The position numbers were made by a program, and so were the translations under genes. This document shows positions 57,476 to 64,000 of a DNA stretch of 64,000 nt, one piece after another. The stretch is from Sphingomonas echinoides (GTDB lineage Bacteria > Pseudomonadota > Alphaproteobacteria > Sphingomonadales > Sphingomonadaceae): assembly GCF_029623395.1 (NCBI RefSeq), contig NZ_JAPYKK010000011.1, positions 1-64,000 of the forward strand, written 5' to 3'. The notes below the pieces were generated by a model. It saw only the letters and a program-made list of their open reading frames with translations, searched no databases and was not told the DNA's origin. Positions within the stretch are counted from its first letter, which is position 1. Each line of letters opens with the position of its first letter.

Positions 57476-59101
57476 CTACGGCTGGGCGAGCTTACGGTCA
57501 TCAATATCGATATTCATTCCCAGCCATCCTACGATTAAACCATCACCGTTGCGCAATGGTACCGCATGCACCTGCATCCAGCGGTACGCACCGTCCCACC
57601 GTCTGAGCCGATATTGTGCCTCAACCGACTGCTGATCGTGGACGGTCTCACGCCACTTGCGCATCGTGGCGATCCGGTCATCGGGGTGGATAGCAGTCGC
57701 CCAACCATATCCTTTCCAATCGTCGTAGCTCTGGCCCGTATAAGCCCGCCAGCTCACACTATCGGTTTCGATCAGGCCGTCCGGCGCGCTTTCCCAAGAG
57801 GCAACCGCGATCCCGTCTATCAATAGCCGAGCTCGTTCTTCGGCATTGTTCCAGGCGGAGTTGTCGGCGGGGAATGGATCCGCTGCACTTTGCGCTCGAC
57901 GACCGGCGGAGCGGACGCCCAGTTCGCGTGCATCTCGTCGTTCGGCCTTTTTCTGGCTAAGCGCAGTATCCGCAGCGACCAAAAGCGCGTCCAGAGTCTG
58001 AACGGACGACGCGTGACGACTGGACCCGATGCTCGCCCCCACCTCGATCGAACGTCCATTCAAGATGTACGGTGCGTTCAAGGATCGTTCGATCCGCATC
58101 CTTTGCTCGTCGACATCTTGGTCACCGGCGGTGTCGAACTGCGCCAGTACAAATTCGTCGCCTCCAATCCGAACGACAACATCGCCGGCGGCCCCACACC
58201 CCAACAATCGATCAGCAACGAGGCACAAGAGACGGTCCCCCGCCTGATGCCCGAACTGATCATTGACGGGTTTGAACTTGTCTAAATCGACGTAATGGAG
58301 GGCGATCCGCCCTAGTCGCTCGTTCCGACTGCTGGACTCGAACGCCTGGACGAGCGCGAGACGGTTGCCGAGTCCGGTCAGAGGATCGGTGCGCGCTTGT
58401 CGGGCGAGAACTTGTCGCGTTGTGGTCTTGGTACGCTGTGACCGGTAGCGCTGGCGAGCGCTGCGTATGCCCCCCATGAGAAGAGCGAGCAGACACACCG
58501 AAGTTAGAGAGGCGTTTACGTTTTCGCGCATCAATAAGATGTATGTCGGGGGGATGACCGAAAGCATCAGGCTCCAGCCGACAATGGACGGCCGCATGGC
58601 GACGGTGGATGCAGCACCAGCGGCATAGCCAACCACCAGGATACCAATCGGCATCTGCCATTCTGCGGGCGGAAGCATATAGGCTCGAGCGGCAAAGGCA
58701 CCAAAGACCGCTGCGAACCCACAATAACTCATCGCGAACTGCAGTTCGAACCGCCGCGCTCTAATCGGCGACATTTGTGCCTGGTCACAAAGCTTTCGCC
58801 CGGCGAACAGAACACCGAGACGCGCCGCGCTCATTACGCCGCCGGTTACAACGAGCGCTGCCAGCGTGCGATCGGGCGCGGCCCGCACGCTGGCAGCGCC
58901 GACCAGTAGAAACAGGACGGTCATGATCACCGCGGGCATTCGCGTCCCGCACATGCTCGAAACGAGTTCTACATACGTCCCTTCAGGCAGGTCGCGAAAC
59001 GATGGGCGATCGGTGGTTCTCACGGTATCTATCGTATGTGAGAAAGATGAAGGGTTTATCCTCGTCTGACCTGGCTGTACCGGTTGGTACGCATGCGGCA
59101 T
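57476..59101 (-). CDS. Membrane GGDEF protein with C-terminal PAS domain
   Basis: 541 residues. About six membrane spans (residues 55-215), then a GGDEF diguanylate cyclase domain with RTDPLTGLGNRLAL, VDLDKFKPVNDQFGHQAGDR LL and an intact RIGGDEF signature (GGDEF 313-317), then a PAS_3-type domain from about 425 (SAPDGLIETDSVSWRAYTGQ, GWATAIHPDDR, RRWDGAYRWMQVHAVPLRNG). All cyclase residues are present. PAS after GGDEF is the reverse of the common order. The start may be later (for example near residue 50), as the first 50 residues have no typical features. Confidence 0.85.
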   Translation of the reverse strand: MPHAYQPVQPGQTRINPSSFSHTIDTVRTTDRPSFRDLPEGTYVELVSSMCGTRMPAVIMTVLFLLVGAASVRAAPDRTLAALVVTGGVMSAARLGVLFAGRKLCDQAQMSPIRARRFELQFAMSYCGFAAVFGAFAARAYMLPPAEWQMPIGILVVGYAAGAASTVAMRPSIVGWSLMLSVIPPTYILLMRENVNASLTSVCLLALLMGGIRSARQRYRSQRTKTTTRQVLARQARTDPLTGLGNRLALVQAFESSSRNERLGRIALHYVDLDKFKPVNDQFGHQAGDRLLCLVADRLLGCGAAGDVVVRIGGDEFVLAQFDTAGDQDVDEQRMRIERSLNAPYILNGRSIEVGASIGSSRHASSVQTLDALLVAADTALSQKKAERRDARELGVRSAGRRAQSAADPFPADNSAWNNAEERARLLIDGIAVASWESAPDGLIETDSVSWRAYTGQSYDDWKGYGWATAIHPDDRIATMRKWRETVHDQQSVEAQYRLRRWDGAYRWMQVHAVPLRNGDGLIVGWLGMNIDIDDRKLAQP

Positions 59102-59186
59102 GAAGGACTGTCAGATCTCGACCGGCATATGGGGCATTCGGAAAGGATCGGCTCGCAGCAACGCAAGGATCGTTCGGCGCTTGCCG

Positions 59187-60002
59187 TCAGAATCGGTGCG
59201 AGACGCCAGCATAGACCGCGACATCGGGCGCGCTTTTGTTCAGGCCAACGTTGGTACCTAGGTCCATCTGCATGTTGCGGTTTGGCTGCCAAGAAACAGC
59301 AACGCTGCCTAGCGCTGGCGTACCGCGGACTTGCGGATCAGGATCATCATCGCGCGTAACCTGCGCACTGAGATCAGCTTTAACGGCCTCACTCAGCGAG
59401 TATTCTACCTCCAACGCGCTTCCGTAGAGGGAATGACGACCTCGACCGTCGTCGTTGACCGCAGCAGCCACAATTGGGGTAGCCTGCAGCGAGATCTTGT
59501 CTGAGGTACGGTAGGTAACCGGAAGCTGAAACGAGACGCCCCAATCCCCGGCGCCAATTGGTAGCCGCCCGATTGGTAAGATCGCAGTAGCCAAGGCTGA
59601 CATCGCTAGTCCGGTATCACCCTTACGTTCTATGATTGACGTCTTGACGCCGACGGTCGCGTCGCCAATGCGACCGGCGCGCTCGACGCTACCGTCCGCG
59701 TGTCGATCTCGCGCAAACCCGTATGGTGTCCAGCCGAAGCGAAGTTCGGTTTTCCCCCCAATGCCATAACGAACAGAGGTATCGCCGCTTAGGAACGTAT
59801 CGGTGCGCTCGCCGTCACCCTGCTCCAGCGTCCAGCTGGCGAGCCCCGTTTCGGTCTGGAGGCGGCCGGCCGCGGTGATACAGGCGGTAGTCGTTAGCCC
59901 TGGGCGTTCACTGCAGAGCCGGTCCGCATTGCTGTCCTCAGCCTCAGCCCTCACGGCGATGCATGCCACGCTGCAGGCTAGTATCTCTTTAAACCAACGC
60001 AT
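59187..60002 (-). CDS. Outer-membrane beta-barrel (phenol MetA-like transporter) protein
   Basis: 271 residues from ATG 60002. Sec signal peptide (MRWFKEILACSVACIAVRAE A), then alternating beta strands (GRLQTETGLASWTLEQGDGE, VRYGIGGKTELRFGWTPYGF) and a terminal aromatic (VYAGVSHRF), the outer-membrane C-terminal signature. This layout fits the 'MetA-pathway of phenol degradation' transporter family often found in sphingomonads. Cargo unknown. Confidence 0.75.
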   Translation of the reverse strand: MRWFKEILACSVACIAVRAEAEDSNADRLCSERPGLTTTACITAAGRLQTETGLASWTLEQGDGERTDTFLSGDTSVRYGIGGKTELRFGWTPYGFARDRHADGSVERAGRIGDATVGVKTSIIERKGDTGLAMSALATAILPIGRLPIGAGDWGVSFQLPVTYRTSDKISLQATPIVAAAVNDDGRGRHSLYGSALEVEYSLSEAVKADLSAQVTRDDDPDPQVRGTPALGSVAVSWQPNRNMQMDLGTNVGLNKSAPDVAVYAGVSHRF

Positions 60003-60163
60003 CTCTTCCCCCTGAACTGCTTGGGGCACTCACTATCGAACGATCGGCTCCCGTAAAGCGTCACTTTCAAACCGGACTATGGTAAACGAACGCTGAGCAA
60101 GATCGCTGGAGCCATACAACGTTGGCGTGTACCGTGCTTCCAGTCAGGTAGGGATAAGATGGC

Positions 60164-60352
60164 GTGATTTTCAAATCCAATCGCGAAAATGCTGAGCTCG
60201 CCCAGGCTGCGGCGAATTCGGCCACACTCGAAAACGTTCGTCTCCGTGAACAGCGATCTGCAGCCGCATATGCTGCGCTGGCGACGCGGGACGAGCGCAT
60301 TGCGGCAAAGGCTGCGGAACGATCAACCGAGGTACATGTCGAAGGAGAGTGA
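60164..60352 (+). CDS. Hypothetical small helical protein, 62 aa (GTG start)
   Basis: GTG 60164 behind AGGGAT. MIFKSNRENAELAQAAANSA TLENVRLREQRSAAAYAALA, a charged helix with heptads. No family known. The GTG start and lack of an operon partner make it uncertain. Confidence 0.35.
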   Translation: MIFKSNRENAELAQAAANSATLENVRLREQRSAAAYAALATRDERIAAKAAERSTEVHVEGE

Positions 60353-60493
60353 TGACCATTGGTCCCGGGCTGCTCTCGATGTGTATCCGCGCAGTCCCGA
60401 CCGCGCTACCTAGGAGACGTGTGTCCGATCGGATGCGGCGGGAGTGTTTACGAGCAGCAGTGCATCAGAAGGCAGGGGCGAACTGCACGTGCG

Positions 60494-60925
60494 TCACGGA
60501 CGACCATTGCCTGTCATGACCTCCAGCTTTTGTATAATGGCGTCTTGATCGGCGAGCGCCTTTCGGATCGTCGCCATCATTGCGAGGGCTGAAAGCCTGT
60601 ATTCAGGCCACCGAACTCCAACGTCAGCGTGCGTCCACTTCCATTGAAACGCCGTGTAGTCCGTACCTAGTTTTATGCATTCCGCCTTCAGTTGCTGACC
60701 GATTTTTTGCCGGGGACCGCCCTGCTGGATTATGGGGTCAAGAAGGGCTTGGTGTTTGAAAACTTGGAACTCCTGCATCCGCTTCGACAATTCCTGCCGA
60801 AATTGCAGAAGGGCATCCCAAGCTTCTTTGTGACCGAGATTCAACCACGGCCGCGCACGGTCTAACGTCCTGGTCACACCGTCTCTATGATCTCTGTATT
60901 CACGGACGGCATTAGAAATTGACAT
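60494..60925 (-). CDS. Hypothetical protein, 143 aa
   Basis: MSISNAVREYRDHRDGVTRT LDRARPWLNLGHKEAWDALL QFRQELSKRMQEF then YTAFQWKWTHADVGVRWPEY RLSALAMMATIRKALADQDA, a soluble helical protein. No domain recognised. Somewhat lower GC than neighbours. An accessory or phage-remnant gene is possible. Confidence 0.55.
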   Translation of the reverse strand: MSISNAVREYRDHRDGVTRTLDRARPWLNLGHKEAWDALLQFRQELSKRMQEFQVFKHQALLDPIIQQGGPRQKIGQQLKAECIKLGTDYTAFQWKWTHADVGVRWPEYRLSALAMMATIRKALADQDAIIQKLEVMTGNGRP

Positions 60926-61367
60926 TGCATTTCACTCGCGTGCGACTGCGACATCTAGCGATCGCAGGTGATACTGATCGATCTTATAATTCGTTTGATC
61001 GTAGGTGTGGTACCGTAAAATACCTAACAAAACCAAGATGACCGCCGCGAAAGCGCTTTCCTACAAGATCGTCTCTTTGCTCCACGGTTGCGTATGCGCC
61101 ACAAGCGTTCAAACACGCTGGCAGGCAAGATGCCGTCGACGGCCGTCCGCCCGATTTCACCCCCTGCCCTATATATTGGCGGCAGGCGCAATCTCTCACC
61201 CCGGCTCTGCACCCTGATCGATGCGACACCACAAGACATCTAAATCGAGCCGTTCGTCAGTATCAGAAAGGTGCTCCTTGTTTGGTTTTGTTGGTGCGAG
61301 GAACCAGTTGTAAGAAGCGTTAAGCGCTTTAAGATGTTACTAACGTTCTCGCTTTACATGCAGGACG
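60926..61367. other. Intergenic stretch without a supported gene
   Basis: 442 bases of lower GC. Open frames here (for example 61005-61217 plus) lack a ribosome-binding site and a sensible composition. A short near-palindrome TTAAGCGCTTTAA at 61320-61332 lies 36 bases before the next start and might be an operator or part of a promoter. Nothing else recognised. Confidence 0.5.
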
Positions 61368-63944
61368 ATGACCTTTGCCAGCGCCTTGAGCGATGCGTCC
61401 GAAGCAGCGCGCCTGACCGCGCTTTGGAGCATGGCGATCCTCGACACGCCCGCGCAACGCGATTTCGACGAAGTCACGCGCTTGGCGGCACTCGCGCTTG
61501 GCGGCGAGAGCGCAGCAGTCAGCCTCGTCGATGACCGTCGTGCTTGGTTCAAATCTCGCATCTGCATGCCGGCGACGGAGGCGCCGCGAGAGCATGCCTT
61601 CTGTACTCTCGCACTGGACGGCGTTGAGCCGGTAGTCATTCTAGATACGCACGCGGACATACGATGCATCGGGAACCCGCTGACACTCGGACCCGACGGC
61701 TATCGGTTCTACGCAGGTGCCCCGATCATTACCCGCGACGGGCATTGCCTGGGTACGCTGTGTGTTCTTGATCGGCTGCCCCGCGACGAGGTCCCGCCCA
61801 ATCAACTCCGTGCGCTAGCGGATCTCGCCGGGATCGTCGTGGGACTGATCGAGGCGAGACGGTATCGTCAGATCGGAGAGGTCGCCTCGCAGATTGTGGA
61901 CGTTACCTCAGATGCCATCCTGTGCGTCGATGGCGGAGGCACAATCACATTCTGGAACAGAGCGGCTGAGCAGATGTTCGGCTATTCCTGCGGGCAGGCA
62001 ATCGGCAGCACGCTCGATATCATCCTTCCACCGGCCCATGCGGACGCTCATCATGGTGGCTTCAGGCGGGCTTCCGCAGGCGGGCGGACCACTCTCGTTG
62101 GGAAATCGGTCGAGCTGACCGCCAAGCGCTCCGACGGTTCGGAATTTCCGATCGAACTCTCGTTGGCGCGCTGGCGATCCACTGAAGGCGCGTACAACTT
62201 CGCGGGAATTATCCGCGATGCTTCCGCTCGCAAAATGCTTGAGCGGGAGCGGCAGCAGGCGAAGGCTTTTCTCGATACGGTTGTCGATCATCTGCCCGCC
62301 ATGCTGTTCGTCAAGGACGCCGACACTAGGCAATACTTGCTGGTCAATCGCGCCGGTGAGGAACTGACCGGTTGGTCTAGGGACCACATCGTTGGAAAGA
62401 CCGACCCCGAGCTTTTTGCGCACGGAGCAACCTATGAGCGGCGCGACGACGCGGCGGTCGCGGGCGAAGGCCTTTACGTATCCGAAAGCGAATTCGTGCG
62501 GCCTGACAAAGCCCCAGTAACCTTGCGCACCAAACGGCTCGTTGTTGACGGCCCAAGTCGCCAGCGCGAGTATATCGTCGGCATGTCCGAGGATGTGACG
62601 GAGACCCGCAAGGCGCAAGCAGAGGTCCAGCGATTGGCGCATTACGATTCGCTCAGTGGCCTTCGCAATCGCGCGTCGTTCGTAGACGAACTGGATAGGT
62701 TGATTGCGGCCGAAGCGCCTTTCGCGCTCGTCAGCATCGATCTCGACCGGTTCAAGGCCGTGAACGATCAATTCGGCCATCTGGCTGGCGACGCGGTGCT
62801 TGCGCAGATCGGCGACCGCTTGCGTGCGGTCGCAACGGCCACCACGATCCAGGCGCGCGTTGGCGGTGACGAGTTTGCGGTCATCGTAGCCGGCGCAGCA
62901 GCTGTGGAACAGGCACGGCAGCTTGCGGCGACGATCGCTATTAGGCTGGCATCCCCGATCGTTACCCCTTGGGCAACCGTCCAGCTAGGAAGCAGTGTCG
63001 GCATCGCACTGTTCCCGGAAGACGCCACGACGACTGAAGAATTGCGACAGCACGCCGACCTTGCTTTGTATCGAGCAAAACAAGAGGGACGCGGGATCGT
63101 ATGCTTCTTCAGCGCTGATATGGACCGGGCTGCGCGGGATCGACGGGAGTTGGAGCGAGATTTGTCCGTTGCCCTCGACCAGCACGATATAACGCTCGCC
63201 TACCAGCCAGTCTTCTCTGCAGATACCGGGCAGATTACGAGTGCCGAAGCGTTGGCCCGCTGGCATCATCCGGTTCGCGGACCGATCCCACCGGACCTGT
63301 TCATTTCGATCGCAGAGGAAAGCGGGCTGATCAGGCAACTAGGGGCGCGGATCCTCTGCCTGGCCTGCGAGGAAGCGATGACGTGGCCGCACCATATCAA
63401 GGTCGCGGTGAATATCTCTCCTATGCAGATCCACGCAGGTGATCTTTGCCAGGTTGTTCGCCACATTCTAGGCAGTACCGGCCTCGCCCCGGATCGTCTT
63501 CAGTTAGAGGTAACTGAGGGCCTATTCCTACGCGACGTCGACCACACATTCCGCGAGCTTGCGCAACTGCGCGCTCTCGGCATTCAGGTTCTGATGGACG
63601 ATTTCGGCGTTGGCTATTCATCCCTCAGCTATTTCGAACGGTTTCGGTTCGACAAGGTGAAGATTGACCAAAGCTTCGTGCGGCAAATGCTTTCTTCCCA
63701 GGCTTCATCTGCCATCATTCAGGCCGTTGTCGGGCTCGGTCGAAAGCTTGGTATGGGCGTGGTAGCGGAGGGGGTCGAAACTGCTGAGCAGATGTCAGCC
63801 CTCATCGAAGCTGGGTGCACCCATTTGCAGGGCTATCTGTTGAGTAAGCCGCTTCGAAGCGAAGAGATCAAGGCATGTATTGTAAACGATGATCGAATTT
63901 TAGCGGTTGCTTCAACGGACGGTCTACAGGCGAAAGCCGCATAG
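61368..63944 (+). CDS. GAF-PAS-PAS-GGDEF-EAL c-di-GMP signalling protein
   Basis: 858 residues. GAF domain about 10-170 (FDEVTRLAALALGGESAAVS LVDDRRAWFK), PAS about 175-295 (ILCVDGGGTITFWNRAAEQM FGYS), a second PAS about 300-425 (MLFVKDADTRQYLLVNRAGE ELTGWS), GGDEF about 430-590 with intact RVGGDEF (499-503), EAL about 600-850 with SAEALARW (E627), DDFGVGYSSL and KIDQSF. Both the synthase and hydrolase motifs look complete, so activity may be switched by the sensors. No membrane segment; cytosolic. RBS CAGGA. Confidence 0.93.
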   Translation: MTFASALSDASEAARLTALWSMAILDTPAQRDFDEVTRLAALALGGESAAVSLVDDRRAWFKSRICMPATEAPREHAFCTLALDGVEPVVILDTHADIRCIGNPLTLGPDGYRFYAGAPIITRDGHCLGTLCVLDRLPRDEVPPNQLRALADLAGIVVGLIEARRYRQIGEVASQIVDVTSDAILCVDGGGTITFWNRAAEQMFGYSCGQAIGSTLDIILPPAHADAHHGGFRRASAGGRTTLVGKSVELTAKRSDGSEFPIELSLARWRSTEGAYNFAGIIRDASARKMLERERQQAKAFLDTVVDHLPAMLFVKDADTRQYLLVNRAGEELTGWSRDHIVGKTDPELFAHGATYERRDDAAVAGEGLYVSESEFVRPDKAPVTLRTKRLVVDGPSRQREYIVGMSEDVTETRKAQAEVQRLAHYDSLSGLRNRASFVDELDRLIAAEAPFALVSIDLDRFKAVNDQFGHLAGDAVLAQIGDRLRAVATATTIQARVGGDEFAVIVAGAAAVEQARQLAATIAIRLASPIVTPWATVQLGSSVGIALFPEDATTTEELRQHADLALYRAKQEGRGIVCFFSADMDRAARDRRELERDLSVALDQHDITLAYQPVFSADTGQITSAEALARWHHPVRGPIPPDLFISIAEESGLIRQLGARILCLACEEAMTWPHHIKVAVNISPMQIHAGDLCQVVRHILGSTGLAPDRLQLEVTEGLFLRDVDHTFRELAQLRALGIQVLMDDFGVGYSSLSYFERFRFDKVKIDQSFVRQMLSSQASSAIIQAVVGLGRKLGMGVVAEGVETAEQMSALIEAGCTHLQGYLLSKPLRSEEIKACIVNDDRILAVASTDGLQAKAA

Positions 63945-64000
63945 GCCCGGCGGCGGAGCTCAACGGTATTTCTTCGCCTACATGGGTAGCGAAAGCACTT

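Noticed and set aside
60629..60640. GTGCGTCCAC, identical to ten bases of the tRNA 3' end, considered as attR
   Set aside because: Only ten bases match, flanking bases differ, and it lies in the middle of a plausible gene (60494-60925). A chance match in the right-hand 10 kb is quite possible.
61005..61217. 70-codon plus frame in the 61-kb intergenic region
   Set aside because: No ribosome-binding site, no plausible protein composition and no neighbour context.

Overview
The window looks like a high-GC alphaproteobacterial chromosome, most probably Sphingomonas or a close relative. Reasons: the mreB-mreC-mreD-mrdA-rodA cluster, a PEP-CTERM protein with the W-M-M-I-x-G-F-G-x-x-G tail common in sphingomonads, a GapR-type (DUF2312) protein, and gene-transfer-agent-like tail proteins. 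The genus is an inference; no rRNA or other marker is present to fix it.

Left host part (1-7187): the 5' part of mutL on the minus strand, then the elongasome operon mreB, mreC, mreD, mrdA (PBP2), rodA on the plus strand, the last four joined by 4-nt overlaps. A tRNA-Lys(CTT) gene follows.

Prophage (about 7188 to about 56.7 kb): a complete-looking siphovirus-type prophage sits against the 3' end of the tRNA. A leftward early operon of 21 very tightly packed genes runs from promoter PL (about 16.83 kb) down to the tyrosine integrase. It holds an xis-like protein, a MazG-like pyrophosphohydrolase, an Rmf-like protein, a C5 DNA methyltransferase with a repetitive recognition region, a phage protein with a PEP-CTERM-like tail, and many small unknowns. 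A LexA/CI-type repressor and a HIRAN-domain gene form the immunity operon. Two pairs of 16-bp palindromes (GTAGG-N6-CCTAC), each pair spaced exactly 31 bp, flank this operon at PL and PR. The rightward early genes (18.15-25.6 kb) include a Cro-like protein, an N6/N4 DNA methyltransferase, a GapR-like protein, a DUF559 nuclease, a DUF1376 replication protein that appears to carry the origin, and a short NusG-like protein. The late genes follow: terminase, HK97-type protease/capsid/portal, a repeat-rich head-region protein, connectors, tail tube, tape measure with a peptidase domain, GTA-like baseplate genes, a lysis cassette (lysozyme, holin-like proteins, overlapping spanins) and a set of surface-binding or carbohydrate-active tail proteins. 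An acyltransferase gene at the far end, on the opposite strand, is a likely lysogenic-conversion gene.

Right part (about 56.8-64 kb): a PEP-CTERM protein, a membrane GGDEF-PAS protein, an outer-membrane beta-barrel protein, small unknowns, and a GAF-PAS-PAS-GGDEF-EAL protein. No copy of the tRNA 3' end (attR) was found in the window, so the right prophage boundary is estimated from gene content only.
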